From an uncultured Myxococcales bacterium (GTDB lineage: Bacteria > Myxococcota_A > UBA9042), in assembly GCA_903924465.1 (NCBI GenBank), contig CAIYBN010000131.1:1-64000 (forward strand): a stretch of 64,000 bases of DNA, read 5' to 3'. The position numbers and the translations under genes were made by a program. The notes beneath the pieces were generated by a model. The model worked only from the letters and a program-made list of their open reading frames with translations, made no database searches and had not been told where the DNA came from. Below, in pieces: positions 35,901 to 44,328 of this stretch (its first letter is position 1; the number at the start of each line of letters is the position of its first letter).

Positions 35901-37027
35901 GCACCGCGGACAGCTGTGACAGCCAGACCGGTGGCTGCATCTTCACGGCGATCCCCGGCTGTGGCAAGAACTGCGCCACTGACGCCGACTGCAACGACGG
36001 CAACAGCTGCACGACGGACAGCTGTGGCGCGACCGGATGCGCGTACATCGCGTTGGACGGACCGACCTGCTCGGACGGCAACGCATGCACGGCCAACGAC
36101 CTGTGCGCGGCCGGCCAGTGCGTCAGCGGCGTCACCATCCTTTGCAACAACGGCAACGTCTGTGAGACCGGCGCGTGCGACGCCACGACGGGCTTGTGCG
36201 CGTTCAAGCCGACCAACGAAGGTGGCACGTGCAGCGACGGCGTGGCTTGCACCACCGGCGACGCATGCAAAGCCGGAGCGTGCATCGGCACGGCCGTGGT
36301 CTGCAACGACAACAATCCGTGCACCAACGACTCCTGCTACACCGGCACCGGCGGCGGCCCGGGCGGTCCTGGCGGCCCTGGCGGACCGACCGCGGGCAGC
36401 TGCCAGTTCCAGAACATCGCGGGCTGCACCCAGTGCCTCATCACCGGCACGTGCAACGACCAGAACGCGTGCACCAGCGACGCGTGCAAGAACGGTGTGT
36501 GCGCGTACACGCCGCTGGCCGACGGCGTCACGTGCAGCGACGGCGCGGCATGCACCTACGCCGACCAGTGCACTGCGGGCAAGTGCGCCGGCACGGCCAA
36601 GACCTGCGACGACGGCAACGCATGCACCAAGGACAGCTGCCAGGCGTCCACCGGCGCGTGCACCAACCAGAAGATCACCGGCTGCGGCGCGGGCTGCTTG
36701 GTCGCCACCGACTGCACCGACAACAACCCGTGCACCATCGACGTCTGCGATACCTTCACCGGCGGCTGCGTGTACCAGGCGCTGCAGAACTGCGTCGCCA
36801 CGCCGCAATGCACGGTCAACGCCGACTGCAACGACAACAACGCGTGCACCAACGACGTGTGCAACCCGTCGAACAGCTCGTGCGCCCACGTCGCCATTCC
36901 GGGCTGCAACGTCAACGCCCTGTGTGCCACTGACGCGGACTGCAACGACGGCAACGCATGCACCGTCGACGCCTGCAACACCTTCAACAAGGCATGCGTG
37001 CACGTCGCCTTGCCGGGCTGCAATTGA
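32930..37027 (+). CDS. Giant Cys-rich repeat lipoprotein (about 43 modules)
   Basis: A 1365-residue protein, ATG 32930 preceded by GGAGG. Lipobox LVGC is followed by an acidic linker to about residue 90. The rest is about 43 units of roughly 25-35 residues built on CDDGNPCTTDxC and its spaced variant CTxGDxC, each with four to six Cys. Modules alternate between the two types. Four Gly/Pro-rich spacers break the array, for example GGGGGPGGGFGGG and GGPGGPGGPGGP. It ends directly after a module (LPGCN). No enzyme domain is seen. A long, stiff, disulfide-bonded surface stalk is likely; such arrays are common in myxobacteria-like genomes. Confidence 0.92.
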   Translation: MSACTRPLALFLGVFLLLPAALVGCADDTPVDTSAADAPSGTDQGDIGLQDGSAGDAIAGDAGLDASQADLAQADFGQGDQFQGDIGPEPDTQLLPKCVSDADCADSNPCTFDTCDLQTQACSHTIEAGQACDDGSTCTTGDVCGKDGTCSGASQKVCDDGNPCTDDTCDAKLGMCSFKLATHACDDGNLCTLGDACSKGACVGGAKTLCDDKNPCTTDACSQATGKCTHTESTGACSDGDACTSGDTCVAGACAGTAVICNDNNGCTLDSCDKTTGSCLFAAITNCGVACTDAGQCNDNNPCTTDACVGGSCQQTATAGGTCDDGNPCTTDSCAGGLCVGKPMSCDDNNPCTTDACDPGTGACVHPAGADNVPCDDGNACTLADGCKSGTCVGGAPKSCDDGNACTTDTCDPKTAACSSTLTPLCGGGCAVDADCNDQNVCTQDLCVAGKCVSKNADGGACSDGNGCTAGDTCFGGACQAGGQVACDDGNPCTTDACDVKLGKCVGTPGNEGVACTDGNNCTITDKCQGGSCVGQLLTCNDNNACTNDACNPSTGICAYANIPNCAGNCGGGGGPGGGFGGGCNDNNVCTTDSCVNKKCEHAFVTGPCADNNLCTTNEQCVTGVCVSSPVKCDDGNPCTSELCNPVTGGCVFTATQAALPCSDGNACTITDTCSGGLCIGADPVNCDDGDGCTADSCDTTSGVCAHKAIVGCGGNCLTAADCNDNNPCTGEACTGGKCATTFLDGTACNDGNVCTVGETCAAAVCTNGKPVTCDDGNTCTTDTCNPKDGSCSHAALGNGTACDDGDKCTTGDVCSNTICLGTAIKCDDGDPCTLDTCSAASGTCAHSAINNCGNNCNGGGGPGPGGGQCNDNNPCTTDACVQGKCQHTDNSGATCNTGSACKVNGTCNAGVCEGSLPADCNDGNDCTTDLCQANGGGGGPGGGGGGHTCGHAVTIDGASCSDGFACTAADACKAGQCVGIPKTCDDGNACTADSCDSQTGGCIFTAIPGCGKNCATDADCNDGNSCTTDSCGATGCAYIALDGPTCSDGNACTANDLCAAGQCVSGVTILCNNGNVCETGACDATTGLCAFKPTNEGGTCSDGVACTTGDACKAGACIGTAVVCNDNNPCTNDSCYTGTGGGPGGPGGPGGPTAGSCQFQNIAGCTQCLITGTCNDQNACTSDACKNGVCAYTPLADGVTCSDGAACTYADQCTAGKCAGTAKTCDDGNACTKDSCQASTGACTNQKITGCGAGCLVATDCTDNNPCTIDVCDTFTGGCVYQALQNCVATPQCTVNADCNDNNACTNDVCNPSNSSCAHVAIPGCNVNALCATDADCNDGNACTVDACNTFNKACVHVALPGCN

Positions 37028-37028
37028 C

Positions 37029-37853
37029 CTACGCTTTGGCGCCGCGGCGGTAGATAACAAAGTAGACGAGCGCGACCAGCACGCTGCCACCGACCAGATT
37101 GCCGGCAATCACTGGCGCTTGGCTGACAAGCAGGTTCGGCCAGGTCAGCGCGTCCAAGTGCGGCGTGCCGAGCGGGACCGTATCCTTGAGCAGCAAGCCC
37201 ATGGCGATCAGATAGAAATTGGCGACGCTATGCTCGAAGCCGGCGGCGACGAAGATGGTGACGGGTAGGAAAAGCGCGACGGCTTTGTCGACGACGCTGC
37301 GGCCGGCCATCGCCATCCAGACGGCCATGCAGACCAGGAGGTTGCAGAGGATGCCGCGAAAGAACGCCTGACTGACCGGCAGCGTGCACTTCGCCGCGGC
37401 CAGTTTCACGTACTGCTGAGCGATCAAGCCGCCATTCATGTCGGCGTGGTGCGCGAGCGCAACCAGCGTGGCCAGACCCACGGCACCGACCAGATTGCCA
37501 GCGAGGACAACGAGCCAGTTCCGCAGCACTTCGCGCGTGGAAAGTTTGCCGTCCGCCCGGGCCATCGCCAGCAGGTTATTGCCGGTGAACAGTTCCGCGC
37601 CGGCGACGACAACCAGCAGCAGCCCCAGGGAAAATACCGCGCCACCGAGCACACGCGCGGCCGCGAAGCCGAGCGTCGCGTCGCTTTGCACCAGCACAAA
37701 CCCCAGCGCGCCCAGGCCGATAAACGCGCCGGCCATCACCGACAGCAGCGCCATCGACAGCAGCGGCAGGTGCGCCTTGGACACGCCGACGTTCTCGATG
37801 CGCTCGGCGATTTCCTTGGGCGAAAAGGCGTCAGATCCAAAAACTTCGGCCAT
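37029..37853 (-). CDS. Formate/nitrite transporter family channel
   Basis: A 274-residue membrane protein; AAGGAG lies upstream of ATG 37853. It has about six membrane segments and FNT motifs: VSKAHLPLLSMALLSVMAGAFIG at the start (split as KAHLPLLSMALL and MAGAFIGLG), AELFTGNN, RGILCNLLVCMAVWMA and GFEHSVANFYLIAMG, the latter holding the pore region. FNT proteins pass formate, nitrite, lactate or hydrosulfide; which one is not clear from sequence. It is convergent with the Cys-rich gene, with one base between stops, and lies 55 bases before the DUF1566 gene stop. Confidence 0.92.
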   Translation of the reverse strand: MAEVFGSDAFSPKEIAERIENVGVSKAHLPLLSMALLSVMAGAFIGLGALGFVLVQSDATLGFAAARVLGGAVFSLGLLLVVVAGAELFTGNNLLAMARADGKLSTREVLRNWLVVLAGNLVGAVGLATLVALAHHADMNGGLIAQQYVKLAAAKCTLPVSQAFFRGILCNLLVCMAVWMAMAGRSVVDKAVALFLPVTIFVAAGFEHSVANFYLIAMGLLLKDTVPLGTPHLDALTWPNLLVSQAPVIAGNLVGGSVLVALVYFVIYRRGAKA

Positions 37854-37907
37854 CGTGGACTCCTTGCTTCCGGTGCACGGTAGCACGCGGCGGGCGAGGT
37901 GCCAGAT

Positions 37908-40661
37908 TCAGCGCACGCAGCGGACGGCGAACAGGTTGTTCTGAAGTTGGCCGTTGCTGTTGCCGCTGTAGAAGTCGATCTGCCACGCGGATCCGCCTGA
38001 CTCGGTGCCGCTCCAATAATTGCCATACGGCGGCTTGGCGAACGCGTTGTCCAACGCGGGGCTTGTGCCGGAGCGGTCGAGGATGGAGCGCAGTTCAACG
38101 ATCGTCGGCATGCGCCAGCCGGTGCCGAGGGTGGCGCAATACGCTTTCGCGCCGGGCCAGTTGAGGCTGGTGCCGATGACGTCGTGCTGCCAGTGCAAGC
38201 CGCTGATGCGGTCCAACACGGTCGCGCCGCCGTCCTGGCTGGCGAAGCGCGTGCCGATGCCGGTGACGTTGAGCGGCGCGCTCGTGCGCACGCAAGCGAC
38301 GGTGCTCGGCGTGGCGCCGTTGGCGGATTGCAGTTCGCCGTCCTGGAAATTGACCTGCCACCACTTGCCGCCGCTCGTGCCGGCTGGCGTCGTCGTCCAG
38401 AAGACGAGGCCCTTGGTGAAGTCCATGCCCGGTGCGGATGCGGATGGGCTCGTCGTGGTGAAGTCGATGAGCGACGCGAGCTCCGCCGCGGTGGGCAGGT
38501 GCCAGTCCATCAAGCCGTCGATGAGCTGGTTACACGCGTTCGGCGCGCTGCTCCAGGGTTCGCTGGCCTGCGTCACCTTGCCCCACATCAAGCCGGTGCG
38601 CGTGTCGCTGACGATGTTGGCGCTCGGGCTGGTGAAATCGCTGGCGGTGTGGGCGAGGGGCAAGGTCGGCCACGTGTCGAAATCGGCGACGCAGACGTCG
38701 CTGCCACCGCCGCGTTCGGCGCAGACGTAGCCCTTGGCGCAGATGTCCTGGCTGCCCGGGACGGTGCACGTGCCGGCGTAGTGGCTGGCGAGGAAGGCGC
38801 AGTCGGTGGCGCAGGAGCTGACGGTTTCCGAGCCGTTGCAGACGCCATCGCCGCAGATCGCGGAGCAGTCGCCGTCGCAGTCGCGGACGCAGCGGACGCG
38901 ATAGTTCTCGTAGGTGAAATCGTCCATACTGGCGCCCGCCAGCATGTCGACGATCCACGCTCGTGGAGGGGTCGTGGTGGGAACTGAAATCGTGCCGCTC
39001 CAAAATCTGGCACTTGCAGTTCCGTTGAAGAACCCAGGATCCGCGGCCGGCCCGTACGCGTCGGTATCAACAAGGCTTTCCAATTCGCGACTCGTTGGAC
39101 TGCGCCAGCCGACACCGGGCAGGCTGAACGCATTGGTTGCGCAAGCATTGTTCGCGTCACCCTGATTCGCGATCGTACTCGCGCTGTGCTGCCAGCGAAG
39201 GCCTGTGATGCGATCCAGAACGGTCTGGCCACCGTCAAGCGCAACATATCGAGCTGCCGACCCGGCGCTTTGCGCAACAGCTAGCCCTCGCACACACCGT
39301 ACCCGACGCCCCGAACCGGTCGGACCCACGGGCTCCGCCCAACTGCTCATTGAGTTGACGGCCCATTCGCTGGCATCGTCCTTCTGCGGAATCGACGTCC
39401 AATACCACAACTGATCCGATGGGACGCTGAGATTCGGCGCCGAAATCGCCGGGTCCGAGGCCATCCGGTCCGCCAACGACAATAGCTCTGTTCGCGTAGG
39501 CAACCGCCAATCGATCGCCCCGCCGTATGACTTCGCGCTGCACGCCGTCAGCGCGGTATTCCAGTCCATCGGCCCCAACGACTCCTTCGCCCAGCTCAGC
39601 CCCGTCCGCACATCCGTCAAATAATCCGTGAACTCCACAAAATCGCTCGCCGGATGGCTGTCCGGAATCGGCACCCAGGTGTCAAAGTCCGCGACGCAGA
39701 CGTTGCCGCCGCCCGCGCTGCTGCGCGCCACGCAGAAATAGCCCTTGCCGCAGCTGTCCTTGCTGCCCGGCGTCGTGCAGGGGCCGCCGTAGTGGTTCAC
39801 CAGGAACAGGCAATCCTTCGGGCAATTCGGAGCGGTTTCGGTGCCTTCGCAGACGCCGTCGCCGCAGCCTTTGAAGGTGCAGACGCCGGCGAGGCAGATG
39901 TTGCTGGGGCCGCAGCTGGCGTTGTCGGTCAGGGTGGTGCTCGTGCAGCCGGTCGCCATTACGCAGAAGTCGCTGGTGCAGCTGTTGCCGTCGTCGCAGG
40001 TGGTCACGCTGCCGGGCAGGCAGGTGCCGCCGCTGCAGGCGTCGCCGATGGTGCAAGCGTTGCCATCGCTGCACGTGGCCGCTCCCGGCGCATTGACGTA
40101 GCTGCACGTTCCCGTGCTGGCCGAACAGCTGCCGATTTGGCAAGGCAGCTTGTCGGTGCAGGTCACACCCGCGCAGAGATCGACGTCGGCAACGTCGCCT
40201 TGCGCGTCCGAACCGTCCGCTGCGGCGTCCACAACATCCAAAATTGCATCTGACCCACCATCTGGCGCATCTGGAAGTTCAAAATCCGCATCCACCTCGG
40301 CATCTGCGCCATTTGGAAGTTCAAAATCTGCATCCGACTCCGCATCGGCATCATTTTGAAGATCATATTTTGCATCTGGCTCAGCATCGGAGCCATTTGC
40401 AAGATCAAAAGGCGCATCTACCTCGGCATCGAACGTGTCTGGAAGTTCAAATCCGTCCGGGGTGTCGGCCTGAAGCGAATCGGCAAGATCTGGCTGCGCA
40501 TCGACCTCGCTCGCCGCGTCATCCGGGACATCGATTTGCGCATCCACGACATCGTCAGCCGCGTCCAGCGTTGCCAGCAGCGCGGCTTCCGTCTCGGGAT
40601 CGCGGCACGCAGTCAGCGCAAGCGCACACAACAGCAGTAAGAGCGGGCGAAGTTGCGGCAT
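37908..40661 (-). CDS. Lipoprotein with 14-residue repeats, Cys-rich modules and four DUF1566 domains
   Basis: A 917-residue protein. Lipobox LTAC (Cys19) leads to an acidic tether; residues 71-154 are six 14-residue repeats such as FELPDTFDAEVDAP and FDLANGSDAEPDAK. Cys-rich CDDGNSCTSDFC-type modules follow (about 165-285). Then come two similar halves, each with a CGDGVCxGxET knot and two DUF1566 (Lcl C-terminal) domains recognised by VRTGLxWxK, DWRLPTRTELLSL, CVRG and ITGLRWQH. DUF1566 function is unknown, surface or ligand-binding roles being likely. It begins 3 bases after the TPR-protein stop, so the two form an operon. Confidence 0.9.
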   Translation of the reverse strand: MPQLRPLLLLLCALALTACRDPETEAALLATLDAADDVVDAQIDVPDDAASEVDAQPDLADSLQADTPDGFELPDTFDAEVDAPFDLANGSDAEPDAKYDLQNDADAESDADFELPNGADAEVDADFELPDAPDGGSDAILDVVDAAADGSDAQGDVADVDLCAGVTCTDKLPCQIGSCSASTGTCSYVNAPGAATCSDGNACTIGDACSGGTCLPGSVTTCDDGNSCTSDFCVMATGCTSTTLTDNASCGPSNICLAGVCTFKGCGDGVCEGTETAPNCPKDCLFLVNHYGGPCTTPGSKDSCGKGYFCVARSSAGGGNVCVADFDTWVPIPDSHPASDFVEFTDYLTDVRTGLSWAKESLGPMDWNTALTACSAKSYGGAIDWRLPTRTELLSLADRMASDPAISAPNLSVPSDQLWYWTSIPQKDDASEWAVNSMSSWAEPVGPTGSGRRVRCVRGLAVAQSAGSAARYVALDGGQTVLDRITGLRWQHSASTIANQGDANNACATNAFSLPGVGWRSPTSRELESLVDTDAYGPAADPGFFNGTASARFWSGTISVPTTTPPRAWIVDMLAGASMDDFTYENYRVRCVRDCDGDCSAICGDGVCNGSETVSSCATDCAFLASHYAGTCTVPGSQDICAKGYVCAERGGGSDVCVADFDTWPTLPLAHTASDFTSPSANIVSDTRTGLMWGKVTQASEPWSSAPNACNQLIDGLMDWHLPTAAELASLIDFTTTSPSASAPGMDFTKGLVFWTTTPAGTSGGKWWQVNFQDGELQSANGATPSTVACVRTSAPLNVTGIGTRFASQDGGATVLDRISGLHWQHDVIGTSLNWPGAKAYCATLGTGWRMPTIVELRSILDRSGTSPALDNAFAKPPYGNYWSGTESGGSAWQIDFYSGNSNGQLQNNLFAVRCVR
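40200..40451 (-). repeat. In-frame 42-bp coding repeat, six copies
   Basis: Six consecutive 42-bp units encode 14-residue repeats (residues 71-154 of the DUF1566 lipoprotein) with the plan FELPNGxDAExDAx. On the forward strand the TGGAAGTTCAAA-like block recurs at 40272, 40314, 40356, 40398 and 40440, exactly 42 bases apart. The DNA is visibly richer in A and T than its surroundings. It lengthens the tether between lipid anchor and folded domains. Confidence 0.88.
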
Positions 40662-40664
40662 GAT

Positions 40665-41555
40665 TCAGAACCTCACCGCGAGGCCGGCGCCCAGCAGACC
40701 GGGACCGGACGTCACCGCAACCTTGTCCGGCGCCGTCAGCAGCGCCCATGTGCCCACGCCCGCAGCCACCGCGCCCACGACGCCGCAGACCACCGCGCCG
40801 GTCGCCTTGTTGTTGATGGCCGTTTGCTGCGCGACGATGCCATCGTGGTCGATCTTGGTCGGATCGTAGTGGCCATCGGCCATCTTGTTGGCGTCCAGCG
40901 TCGACCGCCCTGACGCCGCCAGCCCGCCGAGAATCGCCCCCGTGACCAGCACCGCGCCGCCCGTCGCCACCAGCGTCCAGCCGGTCGGCTGCTTCCAGTT
41001 CGCGCGCGGCTCCTGCGGCGCCACGACCACCGGCAGCGCCAACTGCGGCGCTGGCACGACGACCGGCGGAAGCGGCTCGATCGGCTTGGGCACCTCGACC
41101 GGCTTCGGCGGTTCGACCAGCTTCGGCGGTTCAACGGTCTTGACCGGTTCCAGCACCGGCGGGGGCATCGGCGTCTCCGCGGCGTGCAATTCGTCGACGG
41201 CCGCCCGCGCCTTCTTGGCCAGCGGATCGGTCGACGGCAGCAGCGCGAGCACATTCTCGTACGTGACAATCGCTTCCTTGGCGTGACCGGCCTTCTGCTC
41301 GGCGCGCGCGGCGCCAAACAGGTAATCCGGCTTGGACGGATCGATGCGGTAGGCGCGACGGTACAGGTCGGCGGCCATCCGCGGATCGCCGTTCTTGTAG
41401 TAGTCGATGGCCTGCTTGGCGACGTACGAAGCTTCCGCCGCGGCATCGGACGCCGCGGGTTTGGCGGCGAGGACCGGCTGGCTGGCGCACGTCACGGCAA
41501 GTGCGGCCCATGTTGCCGCACACCGCGCTGCCAAGCTTGCATTCCATTGGACCAT
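40665..41555 (-). CDS. TPR protein with two C-terminal membrane segments (KMADG family)
   Basis: A 296-residue protein; GGAG precedes ATG 41555. After a signal or anchor (residues about 10-32) there is a TPR-like region with DYLFGAARAEQKAG, then a Pro-rich linker (VEPPKLVEPPKPVEVPKP), a membrane segment (LVATGGAVLVTGAILGGLAA), the motif DANKMADGHYDPTK and a second membrane segment (AVVCGVVGAVAAGVGTWALL). The gene at 56164-56994 encodes the same plan and motifs. Function is unknown; the TPR may bind partner proteins in the periplasm. It is upstream of and probably cotranscribed with the DUF1566 lipoprotein gene. Confidence 0.8.
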   Translation of the reverse strand: MVQWNASLAARCAATWAALAVTCASQPVLAAKPAASDAAAEASYVAKQAIDYYKNGDPRMAADLYRRAYRIDPSKPDYLFGAARAEQKAGHAKEAIVTYENVLALLPSTDPLAKKARAAVDELHAAETPMPPPVLEPVKTVEPPKLVEPPKPVEVPKPIEPLPPVVVPAPQLALPVVVAPQEPRANWKQPTGWTLVATGGAVLVTGAILGGLAASGRSTLDANKMADGHYDPTKIDHDGIVAQQTAINNKATGAVVCGVVGAVAAGVGTWALLTAPDKVAVTSGPGLLGAGLAVRF

Positions 41556-41854
41556 TCTGACTCCGCGCCGCCGACTGTTGCGCAAGCTGGAGGATGCGCT
41601 GGCAAAAACGGAGGGTCAAGACCGACTTCTGCCGACGCTTCGGCAAGCGGGCAGGGCGCGTCCGGTGCGTGTATAGACCTGACGAGGGAACTCCGTCGTT
41701 TCGCTTGAAGCTTGCTTCCCTCTTGACGCGCTTCCAACTGCGGCCCATGCTGCCGTGGAGTGGTACGAGGTGCCGACCGGATTCGCGCGTTTCCTTGTGT
41801 TCTCAGTGTCTACGCGTCGGATTCAAATCGACCCCGACCGTCGCGGAGGTCCAG

Positions 41855-42931
41855 ATGGTTCGGTTGTGGTTCTGTGGCTTCATCGCCGCGCTGGCATGTG
41901 CCTGCACGACAAAACCCTTTGTCAACGGACTGACCGTGGAAGCAACGGAGGAACCGGTCAGTGAGGACGTCACCGCGTGGGTCTTTGGCCCCGACGTGGT
42001 GGCCGACCTGAAATTTGCCGGGAAAGACGCGTCTGTGACCGATGAAAGTGCGGGGAAAGCGGATGCCGCCACCGTGATCGACGGCAGCGACACAGCCGAT
42101 GTGTTCAAAGGCGATGCGGCCGCGCCGGGAACGATCAGCGGCGCCGGAGCGATGGACATCGTTGGCGAAGTGCTCACCACGCCCGGCGACCAGTGGGGCG
42201 TTGACGGCGCCAGCGAGGGCGTGCAGAAGATCACCATGCTCATCATCCAACCCCCGGCCGTCGGCTGCGATCTGACCGGCGACGGCGTACCCGACAACAC
42301 CTTTTCGGCCGTCGGGCCGATGATGAACGGCAATATCATGGGGGCGATCCTCAACGGCTCGCTGGTTATCTTGTTCAATCCATCCTCGTGGGATGCGACA
42401 GGTAAACCTTTTCAATTCAGCATTCTCGGCGGCGCACCCGACTACACTGCGGGAAAGTGTGACGTCACCACTGCCGGTTGCTCGTACACCGTCAGCTCAG
42501 CGAACTTCACCGGCAGCCCCTGCAACAACGCTTGCGAGGCCAAGAGCGTGGTCAAATCTGCCAATCTGAGCGGACAGATGGTGGGCAACGCCAAGCTGGT
42601 GACCATTCCCATCCAGTTCGGCGCGCTGCTGCCGATTCGCCTGGAAGCGCTGACGTTCAGCGGCACCGTGACGACGAACGACGCCTGGACCAGCACGACC
42701 AACGGGCAAATGTGCGGCTTCGTCACCACGGACAACCTGCTCGCCGCGATCGACGCGGTGCCCGACGGGATTTGGTACCAGACGTCCATGTCCAAGGCGC
42801 AAGTCAAGGTGTTGCTGCCGGCGCTCATGCCGGCGGACATCGACAGCGACGGTGACGGCGTCAACGACGCGATTTCGCTGGCGTTTGGTATTCAGACAAA
42901 ATCGGGCGTGATCACGGGGATCGCAAATTGA
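41855..42931 (+). CDS. Hypothetical lipoprotein with calcium-binding-like motif
   Basis: A 358-residue predicted lipoprotein; GCGGAGG precedes ATG 41855. The signal ends ALACAC (lipidated Cys at about 17), then an Asp/Ala-rich tether reaches about residue 95. The folded region contains CDLTGDGVPDN and, near the C-terminus, DIDSDGDGVNDAIS, both resembling calcium-binding thrombospondin-type-3 or dockerin-like loops. Paired Cys (CDVTTAGCS, CNNACE) suggest disulfides. No enzymatic motif is recognised. It is convergent with the cyclase gene. Confidence 0.75.
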   Translation: MVRLWFCGFIAALACACTTKPFVNGLTVEATEEPVSEDVTAWVFGPDVVADLKFAGKDASVTDESAGKADAATVIDGSDTADVFKGDAAAPGTISGAGAMDIVGEVLTTPGDQWGVDGASEGVQKITMLIIQPPAVGCDLTGDGVPDNTFSAVGPMMNGNIMGAILNGSLVILFNPSSWDATGKPFQFSILGGAPDYTAGKCDVTTAGCSYTVSSANFTGSPCNNACEAKSVVKSANLSGQMVGNAKLVTIPIQFGALLPIRLEALTFSGTVTTNDAWTSTTNGQMCGFVTTDNLLAAIDAVPDGIWYQTSMSKAQVKVLLPALMPADIDSDGDGVNDAISLAFGIQTKSGVITGIAN

Positions 42932-42949
42932 GCGCTTCTCCGGAGCAGT

Positions 42950-44155
42950 TCACCCCTCCAACCCTTCCGCCGCCGCGATCGCCACCGATTCCTGACTCTT
43001 CCGGCTGAACGGCACGCTCCGGTCGGCACGCAGGCGTGCCATCAAGCCGCGGCGGTTCACGGCGCCATGCACGTCGAAGATATCGACCTCATCGTGGTTC
43101 TTGGCGATGACCATGCCGCGATGGCTGCACTGAAAATCGGCTTTCACCAGCTCATGCACGGCGTGCGAAATCGCGATGCCCCCCGGCTGGCAATGCCCTT
43201 CGATGCGGGACGCCACGTTGACCGTGTCGCCCCAAATGTCGTACGAAAACTTGGTCTTGCCGATGATGCCGGCGATCACGTCGCCGACGTGTATGCCGAT
43301 CCGCGCCTCCCACGTCACGCCGCCGTGCAGCGGCTTTTCGTTCTTCAACAGCGCCTGGATGTCGATGGCCGCCAGCAGCGCGCGGGCACACGCGTCGGGC
43401 AGGGCGATGGGCACGCCGGCGACAAAAAGGTACGCGTCGCCGATCGTCTTGATTTTCTCCAGGCCGTAGTGGTCGACAATCTCGTCAAAATGGCCAAAGA
43501 AATGGTCAAGTTCAGCGATGAGCTTGGTCTCGTCCATGTGCTGGGTCAGCCGCGTGAAGCCGACAAAATCGACGAAACACACCGCGACGCCGCGGGCCAG
43601 CATGGGCTCCACCCGCCCGTCGCGCAGCATCGACGGCACGATTTCTGCCGGAAGAATCGCGTGCAGCAGCTGGTGCGTCAGCCGTCGCTCCATCCGCAGC
43701 GCTTCCTCGCGTGCGCGAATCTCCGTCACGTCGACGAATTGCCACAGCCAGCCTTCGCGTGTGCCGTCGGCAGCGCGTACTTCCTTGAACGTGGTCAACA
43801 GCACCAGACCTTTCTTCAGCCGCAGCTCCGCCTCCACGGGTTCGTGACCCTGGTGGCTCCAAGCGCGCAGCATCGCCCGGAACTTGGCGGGCTCCTCCAT
43901 GGCTGCCACGACGCAGTGCTGGATACCCGCCGAATCGGGATGGTCGCCGAGCGCAATGTCGAATGCCCGGCGGAACTTGTCGTTCATCACCTCCACTTCG
44001 CGCCGCGCGTTGACGAACAGCACGCCTTCCACCGCGATGTCCAGCAAAGCCAGCAGGCGCGCAACGGCCTGGACGGGGCCCGCATGCAACGGCGTCGCCG
44101 GCATTTTTGCCGCGAGCTGTGGCCTGACCGTATGTTTTGGATCCATCTCGTTCAT
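42950..44155 (-). CDS. PAS-domain class III adenylate/guanylate cyclase
   Basis: A 401-residue soluble protein. A PAS-like sensor lies at about residues 28-148 (EGVLFVNARREVEVMNDKF, FVDVTEIRAREEAL), a short helix follows, then the cyclase domain with FVDFVGFTRL (metal Asp196), EKIKTIGDAYL (Asp240 and the purine-selecting Lys) and YDIWGDTVNVASRIE. The Lys and Asp at the purine-specifying positions favour ATP, so cAMP is the likely product. No transmembrane segment is seen. ATG 44155 has only a weak ribosome-binding site. It is divergent from the Cys-rich lipoprotein/kinase genes across 173 bases. Confidence 0.88.
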   Translation of the reverse strand: MNEMDPKHTVRPQLAAKMPATPLHAGPVQAVARLLALLDIAVEGVLFVNARREVEVMNDKFRRAFDIALGDHPDSAGIQHCVVAAMEEPAKFRAMLRAWSHQGHEPVEAELRLKKGLVLLTTFKEVRAADGTREGWLWQFVDVTEIRAREEALRMERRLTHQLLHAILPAEIVPSMLRDGRVEPMLARGVAVCFVDFVGFTRLTQHMDETKLIAELDHFFGHFDEIVDHYGLEKIKTIGDAYLFVAGVPIALPDACARALLAAIDIQALLKNEKPLHGGVTWEARIGIHVGDVIAGIIGKTKFSYDIWGDTVNVASRIEGHCQPGGIAISHAVHELVKADFQCSHRGMVIAKNHDEVDIFDVHGAVNRRGLMARLRADRSVPFSRKSQESVAIAAAEGLEG

Positions 44156-44328
44156 CCCAATGGCTGGCCCGGACTTCGCGGATTGCGACACTCGGCTCTG
44201 GATCGACGAATGTAGGCTCTTTGCAAGGGACCGGCAATCACGTTTGCGCCGCGAGAACCGCTTTCGCCACTGTGCGCTGCCTGCTACGATGCATGCCGGC
44301 CCGCCGCTGGGTCGGTCTTTGAGGTTCC

